Notes: a model not told the origin generated them from the sequence alone. A stretch of DNA of 64,000 nucleotides from Asaia bogorensis NBRC 16594 (GCF_001547995.1 NZ_AP014690.1:62001-126000); one strand, 5' to 3'. Positions 7,687 to 17,255 are shown, counted from the stretch's first letter. Made by a program: numbers and translations.

Positions 7687-8097
7687 TCAGCCCTTGATTT
7701 CGTGGCAGGTGAGCATGGCACTGGCATCCATTTCGCTTGAGAACATGGCATCGTCGCCCTTGCTCCACCAGACATATTCAGCCGCCGCGTATTTGGCGCC
7801 GCTTGCGGCAATCACGTCGGTAAATATCTGCGTTTTTCCGTCGACCGGAAGCACAGCGAGGCTGATATCGCCCGCGTTGATATAGCTTACCTTGACGATT
7901 TTCTCTGGCAGGACAGCACGCAGCCTGGCTGAACTCGCGCCTTTTTTTGCCTTGCAGTTGTAGGACACGGTCTGACGGTGGATGTCGGTCGACGACGACA
8001 GTGGAATCGAGAGTGAATCGCCAGTCTCTGCGTGCGCGGATGCAACAGCGGTCATGGCTGTCAAAGCAATCGCGGCTCCCGTCAATTTACGAATCAT
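7687..8097 (-). CDS. MliC-like inhibitor of c-type lysozyme, encoded antisense in the tail operon
   Basis: A 136-residue exported protein. Residues 1-23 form a clear signal peptide (Arg/Lys start, hydrophobic core, AHA cleavage). The mature part has the MliC pattern: VSYNCKA, SLAVLPVDGKTQIF, ASGAKY and YVWWSKGDD. The SGxxY and KG elements are those known in MliC to enter the lysozyme active site; two cysteines could form the usual disulfide. It is the only reverse-strand gene among the structural genes, so it is probably expressed from its own promoter in the lysogen. Whether it targets host-animal lysozyme or the phage enzyme is open. Confidence 0.85.
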   Translation of the reverse strand: MIRKLTGAAIALTAMTAVASAHAETGDSLSIPLSSSTDIHRQTVSYNCKAKKGASSARLRAVLPEKIVKVSYINAGDISLAVLPVDGKTQIFTDVIAASGAKYAAAEYVWWSKGDDAMFSSEMDASAMLTCHEIKG

Positions 8098-8235
8098 GGT
8101 CCTGCTCCACTTCCTGTTGCGCTTGCCTGCGCGTTTCGCGGCATGCGCGCACCTTCCTATCAGATGACGGCAACATTTCGACTCATCCGCATTTCACAAA
8201 TGCGCGGTCCGATGCTGCACGCATGGAGCGTAACG

Positions 8236-11200
8236 ATGCCCACCACGATCTCCGAGCTTTACATTGCTTTTGCGAGCAATCTGGCCAAGGCGCAGGAAGA
8301 TGCGCAATCCCTGACCAGGCTTGGCGATGCGGCAGAGGTGGCCGATACGAAAGTGACCAGGCTGGGCCGTTCCGGTGCGTCGGTTGCGCGGCAGTTCGAT
8401 GAAACGACACGGGCCGAGGCTAAGCTTAGCAGCGAGATCCGCCAGCGCACGGCCAATATCGAGGCGCTGCAGAAGTCGCTCGCTGCCGGCGAGATCACGC
8501 AGGAACAATATGCAGGGTCGCTGGCTGGTATCGCCAAATCAGCCGCAGCCCAGAAAGAGAAATTCGACGCGGCGACGGGTGCGAGCAAGCAACATGCTGT
8601 CGCCCTGGCCGAGGGCACGGCCGCCGCCAAACTATCCAGCTACCAGATCGGCATCCTGGCGGGTGAGGCGCATAAATTCGCTGATCAGGTGCTGGCCGGT
8701 GGTGGGGCCATGAAGGCGGCATTTTACCAGGTGCCGAACATGGTTACGGTCATGGGCGGCTTTGGCAAGGCAACGCAGATCGTAACAGGCTACCTGATGG
8801 GACCAGCCGGTCTGGCGGCCCTCGCTCTGGCGGCGGGTGTCGCCATCTACAAGATGGGGAGCGCCGCCGAGACCGAGGAATCGCACCTCGCTGCCCTCGG
8901 CCAGACCCTTCGCGCCACGCGCAGCGATTACGCGGCCATGGCCGGGGCTGCCGAGGACGCGGCACGGCGCATCGCTGGCAAGAGCGGCTTGTCCCTCACC
9001 GACAGCCGCGCCGTCACCACCACCTTTGCCGCCATGCCGTCCACCAGTGGCAGCAGCCTCGATGCGCTGGCCATGACAGCACGTAACCTCGCCACCGTGC
9101 TCGGCAAGGACGTGCCGGACGCGGCGAAAGACATGGCCGCTGCCTTCGATGACCCGGCAAAAGCCGCCGAGGATTTCGCGCAGAAAGGCCTGCTTGGTGT
9201 CCATGAAGGCCTGGTGCAGCACATACGGGATTTGCAGAGCAGCGGCGATCGTATGGGGGCCTGGTCCCTGCTCATGGGGCAGGTCAGTAAGGCCACGGCC
9301 AACGCGGCCGATCAGGGCGTGACGCCGCTGCACCATGCCCTGCACGACATGAGCACGTCCCTGCGTGAGGGGCTGGCCCCGCTCGGGCAATTCATCGACT
9401 GGATTGGCAATGGCATCATGGCCGGTGCGCTCAAGGGCGTGCAGGGCATCCAGTATCTGCTCGACAAAGCCAGGGAGGTGCGCGACTGGGAGTGGGCGCA
9501 GCTGGACAAGATTCCGGCCGTTCACAATTACCTGCAGCAACGCGAGGTCGCGGCCTCCGATGTCGCAGGGGTGGGCAAGACCATCGACAAGGTGGGGGCC
9601 AGTCTCGGCGCAAGCTCGGACGTGCTCGCACTCGCCCATCGCATTCAGCCGATCGAAAGCGCAACGGGCCAATACGATGCCAGCGGAAAAGTCGTGCAAT
9701 CCTCTGCCGGTGCGCTGGGGGCGATGCAGATCATGCCGGGCAGCGCCAATGGCAATGATCTGCGCACGACCACGGGCAACGTCACGGCTGGCGTGCAGCT
9801 GCTCATGCGGCTTTACACCAAATATGACGGCAATCAGGCGCTTGTCGCCATGGCCTATAACTGGGGTGAAGGGAACGTCGATCAGTACCTCTCGGGCAAG
9901 ATCGCCAGCCCGCCTGCCAGTGTTGCGGCCTATGCCCAGAAGGCCACGGGCGGCGAGGTTTATGGCGCGCAGGCAATCGCATCGCGTCAGGGCCGGGTCG
10001 ATGACCAGCTGCGCGGCAGTGATGGCAGCACGGCGGCGCAGATCCGCGAGCATGAGCAGGCCATTACGGCCCTGACCACGACACAGAAGGCACTGAATGA
10101 CCTGCACACCGCAGGCAAGGTGTCGGATGCCGATTATGCCGCGCAAACCGGCGTACTGACGGACAAGATCAACGTGCAGCGCGGTGCGCTCAACGAATTG
10201 CGCGACCCGATCGAGACCATCGCCCATCAACAGAAGCTCGCAGCGCAAAGTGCCGAGACCTACTCGGCCGCCGAGACCGCAATGGTGCAGGTGCATCAAC
10301 AGGTGGAGGAAGCAGCGCGGCGCATGGGCCAGGCGCACGCGACCGCCGCCCAGCTGGCAGAAGCCGAGGCCAGGCAACAGGAAATCCTGACAGGGCAATT
10401 CAATCAGTCCGTTGCGGCCATCAATGAACATACCCAGGCCGAGCAGGATATGCTGGCGGGCTATGACGCCTCGAAAGGCTCACTGACACAGTACCAACAG
10501 GCAATGGAGGCTGCCGAGAAAGTGCGGGCGACCTCGATCGACGGCACGGCCGAACAGGCCCGCCAACTCGATATCCTGACGGGTGCCATGAAATCCGCCG
10601 CCGCCTCGCAGGTCGATATGGCCAATGCGGGCAAGCTGTACGGGCAGTCGCTGGATCTGGAAGTCATCAAGGCGCAGACGGCGGCGATCGGGCAGAACAG
10701 CGATGCGGTGTCCGTGCAGATTGCGGTGATGAAAGAGCGCAACCGCATTCTTGAAGCGGGTGGCGATATCCACTCGAAAACAAGTCAGGCCACTCTCGAC
10801 AATGTGGCGGCCATACAAATGGCGACCAACGCCTATCAGCATCAGAAATCGGCGCTCGATGATCTGACAGGGAGCCTGGGCAGCATGTTCGACACGCTGA
10901 CGAACAGTGTCACGCAGGCTTTCGTGCAGAGCGGCAAGGGGGCGGTCGATTTTGGCTCGATCCTGTCCGGCCTGCAAACGCAGATTGTCGGGCTGGTGGC
11001 CAAGATGGCGCTGGTCAACCCGGCCCTGAACGCGCTCGACGGGGGCTCACGCAACACGTTCACAAGCATCTCTGATGCCCTGGCCTCGGGTGGCTCGGTC
11101 GGCAACAAGGCGGCCAGTGTCTCGATTACCGGGGCTGGCACGCCCGCATCGAGCGTATCGAGTTCGAGCAGCTGGCTTTCGGGCGCGATGGGAACAAAGC

Positions 11201-12945
11201 TGACCGGCGGGGCAACCGTAGGGAACTCCCTGGCCGGTATCGGTGGCGGCTTCGCGCTTGGCTCCGCGCTTGGCAATGTCGGCGGCGGAACATATGGCCT
11301 GCTCGGTTCGGGTGTCGGTGCCGTCATCGGGGCCGGGCTCGGTACCGCGTTCCCGGTAGTGGGCACGGTCATGGGCGGGGTTCTCGGCGGTGGGCTTGGC
11401 GGCCTCCTGGGCGGCCTGTTTGGGCACAAGAAAAACCCTTACACGATCGACCAGGTGGTAATGGAGGGCGATCAGCTGAGCATGGGGCAAAGCTGGAACC
11501 AGAAGCAGACCGACACCATCACGGCGCAACTCAAGGCCGATATGGCCAGCGTCAACGCCACCATGAAAAGCCTCGGGCTGAAGGCTGAAAATCTCTATCT
11601 CGGCACGGTACGCGATGACCCGAACAACAAGGATCCATCGCAACGTTCTGTCAGCCTGACCGATTTGCTCGGCAAGCTGCAGCTGCGCAGCGATGACAGC
11701 GCCACATTCAGCCAGGCGCTATCGCAGGGGATGCCCGCAAGTTTCGATAGCGTGGCCTCATTCCAAAGCGCGGTAACGCAGCTGAAAAGCATGGCCGACA
11801 CGGTGGATGCGCTCGGCGTGGCAGTGTCGAAATTCAACAGTGACGGCACCGTGACTGTCTTGGGCTTTACCGAGGCGACGGGTGATCTGCGCACGGCGCT
11901 GGATACGATGCTCAACGGCAAGACGGTGGCAACAAGCGATCTGCAATCGCAGGTTGCGACCATCACCGAGTTTGTGTCCAACACCATGCCCAATCTCATG
12001 AAAGCGACGGTGAACGGGCAGCAAAGCTGGGTCGAGCAGATGGAGGCACTGAAGAAAACCTATGAGGCTGCCGCAACACAGGCGAGCAGCTATGGGCTGG
12101 ACGGCAACGCTCTGTATGACAAATTCGGCACGCTCTATGAGCAGGGCTATGCGAAGAACATGCAAAGCCTGGCCGAGAGCGCCCAAGCCTTCCGGGTGCG
12201 GTATCTCACCGCAACCGGCGACGACCAGGGCGCGGCGCTCATGAGTTTCGATCTGTCTGCCACCCAACAGAGACGCCAGCTTGCCGAGAGCTGGCGCGAC
12301 TTCCTGGGGGATGCCTACAGTTCGAACCAGACCTACCTGCAACAGGCATCGGATCTGGAAAAGACGCTGGGGGCCGAACGTCTGGCCATTCAGAAGGAGT
12401 ATGCGGACAAGGCAGCAGAGGCGGCGAAACAGGCCGCAGACGCCGCCGCAGCCCAGGCCAAACAGGAGGCCGAGCGGGCGGCTGAACAGGCCAAGCAGCA
12501 ACGCGACCAGGCGGAAGGCTCGGCGGCCTCGGTCATCAGCAACCTGCTCGACTTTGCCAAGGGGCTGAACCTCTCGGGCTATTCGCCGCTCTCGGCGGAG
12601 GCGCAATATCGTGCGGCGAATGACAACTTCACCAGTATCGCCGCGCAAGCCCAGCGTGGCGACTATGAGGCCCTGCAATCGCTGCGCAGCGCGTCCGAGA
12701 CCTTTCTGGCGCAAAGCCAGAGCTACAATGGGTCAGGGCGTGATTTCGTCTCTGATTACACCCGCGTGCAGCAGCTGCTGCAGTCGATCGGGACCATCAG
12801 ACCGAACACGATCACTGAATCGGCGCTCAAGGCCATGCTGGCGAGCAACAATCAGACCCTGGCGGAATTGCTGCAGCGTCTGCTTGATACGGCAAACAAG
12901 CAGCTGGCCGAGCAGCGCCACCAGGCACAAGGCAGGGCAGCATGA
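8236..12945 (+). CDS. Tail tape measure protein with lytic transglycosylase domain
   Basis: A 1569-residue tape measure that would set tail length and help DNA cross the periplasm. The ATG was chosen for its upstream GGAG site; reading further upstream would overlap the antisense gene. Features in order: helical N-terminus; hydrophobic stretch at about 190-215; an SLT-type domain at about 465-560 with the probable catalytic Glu in IQPIES (about 473), GALGAMQIMP and AMAYNWGEGN; long coiled coils; a very Gly-rich hydrophobic segment at about 990-1065, likely membrane-inserting; and an AKQEAERAAEQAKQQ coiled coil near the end. Its stop overlaps the next ATG. Confidence 0.93.
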   Translation: MPTTISELYIAFASNLAKAQEDAQSLTRLGDAAEVADTKVTRLGRSGASVARQFDETTRAEAKLSSEIRQRTANIEALQKSLAAGEITQEQYAGSLAGIAKSAAAQKEKFDAATGASKQHAVALAEGTAAAKLSSYQIGILAGEAHKFADQVLAGGGAMKAAFYQVPNMVTVMGGFGKATQIVTGYLMGPAGLAALALAAGVAIYKMGSAAETEESHLAALGQTLRATRSDYAAMAGAAEDAARRIAGKSGLSLTDSRAVTTTFAAMPSTSGSSLDALAMTARNLATVLGKDVPDAAKDMAAAFDDPAKAAEDFAQKGLLGVHEGLVQHIRDLQSSGDRMGAWSLLMGQVSKATANAADQGVTPLHHALHDMSTSLREGLAPLGQFIDWIGNGIMAGALKGVQGIQYLLDKAREVRDWEWAQLDKIPAVHNYLQQREVAASDVAGVGKTIDKVGASLGASSDVLALAHRIQPIESATGQYDASGKVVQSSAGALGAMQIMPGSANGNDLRTTTGNVTAGVQLLMRLYTKYDGNQALVAMAYNWGEGNVDQYLSGKIASPPASVAAYAQKATGGEVYGAQAIASRQGRVDDQLRGSDGSTAAQIREHEQAITALTTTQKALNDLHTAGKVSDADYAAQTGVLTDKINVQRGALNELRDPIETIAHQQKLAAQSAETYSAAETAMVQVHQQVEEAARRMGQAHATAAQLAEAEARQQEILTGQFNQSVAAINEHTQAEQDMLAGYDASKGSLTQYQQAMEAAEKVRATSIDGTAEQARQLDILTGAMKSAAASQVDMANAGKLYGQSLDLEVIKAQTAAIGQNSDAVSVQIAVMKERNRILEAGGDIHSKTSQATLDNVAAIQMATNAYQHQKSALDDLTGSLGSMFDTLTNSVTQAFVQSGKGAVDFGSILSGLQTQIVGLVAKMALVNPALNALDGGSRNTFTSISDALASGGSVGNKAASVSITGAGTPASSVSSSSSWLSGAMGTKLTGGATVGNSLAGIGGGFALGSALGNVGGGTYGLLGSGVGAVIGAGLGTAFPVVGTVMGGVLGGGLGGLLGGLFGHKKNPYTIDQVVMEGDQLSMGQSWNQKQTDTITAQLKADMASVNATMKSLGLKAENLYLGTVRDDPNNKDPSQRSVSLTDLLGKLQLRSDDSATFSQALSQGMPASFDSVASFQSAVTQLKSMADTVDALGVAVSKFNSDGTVTVLGFTEATGDLRTALDTMLNGKTVATSDLQSQVATITEFVSNTMPNLMKATVNGQQSWVEQMEALKKTYEAAATQASSYGLDGNALYDKFGTLYEQGYAKNMQSLAESAQAFRVRYLTATGDDQGAALMSFDLSATQQRRQLAESWRDFLGDAYSSNQTYLQQASDLEKTLGAERLAIQKEYADKAAEAAKQAADAAAAQAKQEAERAAEQAKQQRDQAEGSAASVISNLLDFAKGLNLSGYSPLSAEAQYRAANDNFTSIAAQAQRGDYEALQSLRSASETFLAQSQSYNGSGRDFVSDYTRVQQLLQSIGTIRPNTITESALKAMLASNNQTLAELLQRLLDTANKQLAEQRHQAQGRAA

Positions 12946-14549
12946 GCGGCGCTCTGTTCCATCTTGTCGAAATCGACATGGAGCGCGTGGTGGATGTCAC
13001 CTTCGTCCGTGGTCTGGGTACAGCGGCGGCAGGCACGATCACGCAGCTGCCGTTCCGTATCAGCATCATCGACACCCTGCGCCTGTCAGATGCGGGATAT
13101 GTCGATGAGGCGAGTCGGCCCTATCCGCCTTGGCTGACCGATGCCTTCGCGATCGATCGCAGGCTCGATCTGTCGCCAGCTTCACCTTCGGTGCGCGAAA
13201 GCTGGGGGGCGATTACCATCGCCAATCCAGACGGACGTTTCGACGCGCTGATTCGCGAGCGCGTGATCGACCGGATGCCGGTGCGTATCCAGGCCGGTTT
13301 CAAGTCGCGGGATTCAGTGCGTCAGATCGATCTCGACCCGGTGAGCGGCGCTCTCATGCCCATGTTCACTGGCCTAGGCAGTTCGTGGCAATCCGACCGT
13401 CTGAACGTGCAGATTCCGCTGCGTGAGGTATCGGGCTGGCTTGATGAGGTTATCATGCCAGTTGGCTCCTATGCCGGTTCGGGGCGCTTTGGCGGGGATG
13501 CCAACGTTAAGGGCCGTTCGATGCCTCGCCTGCGTGGTACCGCGCTCAACCTGACCCCGGTGCTGATCGATGCCGTCAATCTCGTTTACCAGATCAGCGA
13601 CGGGCCGGGTGTGGTCACGGCCCTTTATGAGGGCGGGTTTGCCGGGGGCATCGCTTATGCCGGGGCCGTAGGCGATCTCTACGGGGTCGCACCAGTGCCG
13701 GGCACCTGGCAGATGCAAAGCAGTTCGGGCGGGTTGTTCATCCGTCTCGGCACGAAGCCCGTCTATGCGATCACGGTGGATGCCACAGGCGATTTTCCTT
13801 CGGGGGCAGCGCCGCGCACCGTGTTGCCGCTCCTGCGCCAGATGCTGATCGAGGATCTGACCATGCCCGCGCAATGGCTTGCCGGATCATGGGAGGATGC
13901 GCGCCAGGCTGGCTGGTACTGGGACGGGAGCCAGACGGTCACGGGGCGGCAGATCGTCAATACCTGGCTCTCGGGGCTCGGCATCCGTCTGGTGCCCAGC
14001 CACGAGGGTACGCTCACGCCCTTGCGCCTGCAAATACCCGGCGGCACGCCCACACGGGTGCTGACGGCAGACCAGGTCACGGCTCTGTCAGGGATTGCGC
14101 TCGATAGCGGCCTGGCACCACCTCCCTATCGGTGGCGGATCGGCTACGCACATAATCAGACTGTGCAGCAGGGTGGCAACGCGCTGCATCCGCGCATCAC
14201 GGTCGGGCGGCAGAGTTATGTGCTGCAGGAAGACCGGGTAGCGACTTGGTACCTGCCTAGCATCAAGCTGCGCTATCGCCAGCCTGGCGATCTGCCGGTG
14301 ATCCCGACCGTACTTCTCGACGAGGACGATGCCCAGAACGCGGCCAATAGCCATGGCGATCTCTGGGGGACGGAGCGCCATCTATGGGCCGTAACGCTGC
14401 CGCGCTCCGTCGCGGGGGGCATCGATCTCGGTCAGGCTCTGCGGCTCGATCTGCCAGCGCCGGGTTTGCGAGGGGGCGTGACTGGGCTCGTGATTGGCGA
14501 GCAGATCCGCTCTGCCGAGGCAATCATAACCCTGACTGTATTGGTCTGA
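12942..14549 (+). CDS. Phage tail-tip / baseplate hub protein, family not recognised
   Basis: A 535-residue protein directly behind the tape measure, overlapping its stop by four bases. The position is that of distal tail or hub proteins. It is beta-rich with short repeated polar turns (ITIANPDGRFDALIRERVID, VGSYAGSGRFGGD) and a C-terminal GLVIGEQIRSAEAIITLTVLV strand pair. The ANPDGRFD segment resembles those found in hub proteins that bind the tail tube end. No signal peptide or enzyme motif seen. The role is inferred from position. Confidence 0.6.
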   Translation: MSGALFHLVEIDMERVVDVTFVRGLGTAAAGTITQLPFRISIIDTLRLSDAGYVDEASRPYPPWLTDAFAIDRRLDLSPASPSVRESWGAITIANPDGRFDALIRERVIDRMPVRIQAGFKSRDSVRQIDLDPVSGALMPMFTGLGSSWQSDRLNVQIPLREVSGWLDEVIMPVGSYAGSGRFGGDANVKGRSMPRLRGTALNLTPVLIDAVNLVYQISDGPGVVTALYEGGFAGGIAYAGAVGDLYGVAPVPGTWQMQSSSGGLFIRLGTKPVYAITVDATGDFPSGAAPRTVLPLLRQMLIEDLTMPAQWLAGSWEDARQAGWYWDGSQTVTGRQIVNTWLSGLGIRLVPSHEGTLTPLRLQIPGGTPTRVLTADQVTALSGIALDSGLAPPPYRWRIGYAHNQTVQQGGNALHPRITVGRQSYVLQEDRVATWYLPSIKLRYRQPGDLPVIPTVLLDEDDAQNAANSHGDLWGTERHLWAVTLPRSVAGGIDLGQALRLDLPAPGLRGGVTGLVIGEQIRSAEAIITLTVLV

Positions 14550-14659
14550 TATCTTCTTCGGATGGTATGATATTCGGTTATTCGAATCGTTATTTTGTCG
14601 TTACATATGCGCGGGGTTTAGGTTAGGGTGTGCATGGCGTGATGCATGAACGCTAATTG

Positions 14660-14697
14660 AGCATCTGACTGACCAACCCTGAGGTCAGTCAGATGCT
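14660..14697. repeat. Perfect 15-bp inverted repeat with 8-nt loop
   Basis: AGCATCTGACTGACC at 14660-14674 pairs with GGTCAGTCAGATGCT at 14683-14697, loop AACCCTGA. No T run follows on either strand, so it is not a standard terminator. It could be an RNA processing or protection hairpin at the end of the tail-tip mRNA, or a trace of a mobile element. Confidence 0.75.
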
Positions 14698-14792
14698 TCC
14701 CGAGCTTCGATGGTGTGACCGGGAAAGCAGCGTTTTCTTTCTGGTGGTTCGGGTGAGAGCGTCTCCTCCCTCCCCGTTGCATTGTCGCAGGC

Positions 14793-14839
14793 AAGGTGGC
14801 CCACCGTTTTTAACGAGATGGCAGCGGCTGGGCCACCTT
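14793..14839. repeat. 11-bp inverted repeat around GGTGGCCCA
   Basis: AAGGTGGCCCA at 14793-14803 pairs perfectly with TGGGCCACCTT at 14829-14839. The match can be extended outward by GGC and GCC with a two-base bulge. The 25-base spacer contains TTTTTAA. A long RNA stem is possible. The function is unknown. Confidence 0.65.
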
Positions 14840-15083
14840 TTGCCTTACGCCGCATTGATGAGCGGGCACGATAGTTCGGGTCTTCGAGAGCGTTCCCATA
14901 AACCCGCATATGCTAGGCTAGGTCGAAAGAAGCGAACCTTCCGGCGGTGTAGCGGCATATATTAGATATCATGATCAGCAATCGGGATTGATCCGAATAT
15001 ACTCTACGAAAACTGGACAAATCAATCTGATTTATATCAATAATAGATATCAACATATAAAACCCATCTGATATTTAAATATA

Positions 15084-15179
15084 TTAGAAATACATAATAA
15101 ATATCTTATACATTACATTAACATAGGCTGGAAATGCGAATTTTATATCGTCGATGAGGTTTTCTATTTTACTGCGCAT
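15084..15179 (-). CDS. Possible 31-residue small protein
   Basis: ATG follows GGGAGGATATCC, a very good ribosome site with normal spacing. The product is MRSKIENLIDDIKFAFPAYV followed by a hydrophobic, aromatic end, and it terminates at TAA. Only the strong ribosome site and the isolation of this reverse gene support it. It may be the 5' remnant of a longer gene cut off where the AT-rich DNA begins. Confidence 0.35.
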   Translation of the reverse strand: MRSKIENLIDDIKFAFPAYVNVMYKIFIMYF

Positions 15180-15376
15180 GGATATCCTCCCAGGAGAGAT
15201 GCGTTCTCCCGTTCGACTAGAAATATGTATTGGTCCAAAATAATGGACCGAAAAGACGAGTCCTGCATAACGCGTTTGATCGAAAATATACATATATACT
15301 TATGTATATATCGGCATGATTAAGCGCTGAATTATCCACAAATAAATCTACTCTTTGAATACAGGGAGATACGGCC

Positions 15377-16147
15377 ATGGCCGAGGCCTGGACCTGCGCG
15401 TTCGGCGCAGAGAACGCGCTCATGGAGGCGCGGCTGGAGGGCAATGCCCAGGTGGCGGAGCTGCCCCTGAGCAATCTGCAAAACGATCAGGGGGCACCTT
15501 CGACCGCCTGGCGCGTGCCGGGAAAGGAAGCCTATCTCATCGCGCACCTGCCCCGGCCCATCCTGTGCCGGGGCTTTTCGTTTCACCGTACCAATCTCAC
15601 GGCGGGAGCGCGATATTCCCTCGTTGCCCGCAACGGGGCGGGTGTCGTTTACGCTTCGGGCGGCCAGCAGACGCAAACCGTCTCGGGCCAGTTCCTCGTT
15701 GTGTTTCCGAACGACCAGACAATCACGCAGCTCGATATCTCGATCAGCGATCAGGACAATCCTGACGGCTTCCTATCTTTCCCGCTCGCCTATCTCGGGC
15801 CGCTCTGGCAGCCCGAGCGCAATATGAGCTGGCAGGGCAATGAGAGCCAGCAGGCCACCATCGACGAGGCCATCAGCCTCTCGGGGGTGGAATATCCCAC
15901 CCTGCGCTATCGCCAACGCGCAATCGCGATCGATCACCAGTCTCTGGGCATCGCCGAGCTGACGATGATCCGCAGCATCGAGAGCACGGCTGCGACCGGA
16001 CGAAACATCCTTTTCGTACCCGATCTCTCTGCCGCCGATCGCAACAGCGCGATGATCTTCGGGCGCCTCACACCGGGCGACATCACCTGCCCGGCAGGCG
16101 CTGCCGATCGGCTGGCAACATCGATGACCATCAAGGAGCGCCTCTGA
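15377..16147 (+). CDS. Phage tail protein of unknown function
   Basis: A 256-residue protein whose ATG follows AGGGAGATACGGCC. It is rich in beta strands, with an N-terminal LPLSNLQNDQGAPSTAWRVPG segment and a middle SFHRTNLTAGARYSLVAR region that looks like a jelly-roll or discoidin-type binding domain seen in distal tail proteins of several phages. Its stop overlaps the next ATG (TGATG), so both are translated together. The role in receptor contact or tail-tip structure is inferred. Confidence 0.55.
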   Translation: MAEAWTCAFGAENALMEARLEGNAQVAELPLSNLQNDQGAPSTAWRVPGKEAYLIAHLPRPILCRGFSFHRTNLTAGARYSLVARNGAGVVYASGGQQTQTVSGQFLVVFPNDQTITQLDISISDQDNPDGFLSFPLAYLGPLWQPERNMSWQGNESQQATIDEAISLSGVEYPTLRYRQRAIAIDHQSLGIAELTMIRSIESTAATGRNILFVPDLSAADRNSAMIFGRLTPGDITCPAGAADRLATSMTIKERL

Positions 16148-16869
16148 TGCCGAAATTCGCCCCGTTCGTGCTCGAGCGGTCCAACAACCCCGGCACAGGC
16201 CCCTTTGCCCTGAGCGGAGCGCCCCCTGGTCGACGCGGCTGGAGTGGTGTTTTTGAGGATGGCGAGGTTTACTACTTCGCCGATGACGGCACGAAGGCCG
16301 AATGGGGCATTGGTCGACTGACGCATGGCCAGCCTGCCATGATCTCGCGCGATCAGGTGCTGGGCAACACGTTCGACCGTCAGGATCGGCTCAACTTCAC
16401 CGGGCTGGTCTATGTCTATTCCGACATTCCCGTTGAAGCCATCACCCCGCCTGCCACGCAGGGGCGCGTATCGATCCCCGGTGCCGAACTGGACGATCAG
16501 CGCCGGGATTTTTTCAGCCAGGATATCCGGGTCAGCGGTATCACGCTGAAAGCTGAGTTTGCCGGCATAATCCAGCTCAAGGACTGGGGCGGCGTTACGG
16601 CGACCGACTGGGGATTCCTGCAGATCGTCTGCAGCTTGTACCGTCTGAGGTCGGATGGATCGGCCGCGCCTTACACGGCGGAGCAAAGGCGCCTGCGCGT
16701 CGACCGCAATGGACCTATGCCCATCATCGTCAACGCTATGGCCGTCAATCTCGATCAGGGTGAAACGGTCCGGGCGGTGATCACGATCGTGACGCTGAAG
16801 AAGAGTCGTCAGGATTTCACTTTCACGCCGGCCCTGTCCGATGCCGCCCTCACATGGCTTTCGGTCTGA
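16147..16869 (+). CDS. Phage tail-tip protein of unknown function
   Basis: A 240-residue protein coupled to the previous gene by a one-base overlap. The N-terminal PGTGPFALSGAPPGRRGW and YYFADDGTKAEWGIGRLTHG elements resemble phage proteins of the kind that cap tail tips or carry adhesion modules, in which a short beta domain precedes a variable part. No catalytic or membrane motifs. It ends 20 bases before the membrane gene that opens the lysis region. Family not recognised. Confidence 0.55.
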   Translation: MPKFAPFVLERSNNPGTGPFALSGAPPGRRGWSGVFEDGEVYYFADDGTKAEWGIGRLTHGQPAMISRDQVLGNTFDRQDRLNFTGLVYVYSDIPVEAITPPATQGRVSIPGAELDDQRRDFFSQDIRVSGITLKAEFAGIIQLKDWGGVTATDWGFLQIVCSLYRLRSDGSAAPYTAEQRRLRVDRNGPMPIIVNAMAVNLDQGETVRAVITIVTLKKSRQDFTFTPALSDAALTWLSV

Positions 16870-16889
16870 ACGAACAGGAGGATAACACC

Positions 16890-17255
16890 ATGCGGATGCA
16901 GGAGTTCTGCCTGGGTGCGGCGCTTGCTCTTTGGGCCTGTCTGCTTCTGGCGCTACCGCGGACGGATGTGACATGGCCTGGCATAGGGCAGCTTCTCGCC
17001 ATTCTGCCCCGCGCCGATCATCCAACGCTGGTTTATGCCTTGCTTGCCTGGCTGACGGGCGGTGCGCAGATCGTGGGGGCGGTGTGCAATCATCCCGCCC
17101 TGCGTCGCGCTTCGGCGATCGCGGCTTTCACGGCCTGGGCATTCATCGCTTTCGGACTGATCGCCCCGAACGCGCTTGTGCCTGCGATCGCGGCCTATGG
17201 CGCGCTTGCCCTCCTCAATATCCGGGCAGCGCTGGGGAGAATGGGCAATGCCTGA
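16890..17255 (+). CDS. Multi-pass membrane protein of the lysis region, possible holin
   Basis: A 121-residue protein with a strong AGGAGG site seven bases before the ATG. Three or four hydrophobic segments are visible (residues about 5-20, 45-65, 75-95 and 95-112). Size, location after the tail genes and overlap with a small coiled-coil membrane protein suggest a lysis role such as holin or antiholin. No family motif allows a firm name. Confidence 0.5.
   Translation: MRMQEFCLGAALALWACLLLALPRTDVTWPGIGQLLAILPRADHPTLVYALLAWLTGGAQIVGAVCNHPALRRASAIAAFTAWAFIAFGLIAPNALVPAIAAYGALALLNIRAALGRMGNA

Larger units (their letters stand above)
14550..15376. other. Mostly non-coding, AT-rich block inside the tail operon
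   Basis: About 830 bases without a convincing phage gene, interrupting an otherwise gapless operon. The first 400 bases hold two strong inverted repeats (listed separately). From about 14950 the sequence becomes strongly AT-rich, with many ATAT and TATATA tracts, a short reverse gene with a good ribosome site, and a small dyad (GGTCC, GGACC) near 15231-15250. The composition change suggests acquired DNA or a regulatory insert. Confidence 0.6.

Noticed and set aside
8632-10431. A long minus-strand open frame within the tape measure gene
   Set aside because: His/Leu/Arg-rich shadow of the real gene without a motif.
14693-14965. Possible 90-residue gene on the plus strand, and a 74-residue one on the minus strand, over the hairpin region
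   Set aside because: Neither has a ribosome site or a recognisable pattern, and both run through the inverted repeats.
15332-15340. TTATCCACA, a perfect DnaA-box match in AT-rich DNA
   Set aside because: Only one copy, no cluster of boxes and no replication gene nearby. It lies inside a prophage tail operon, so an origin is not supported.
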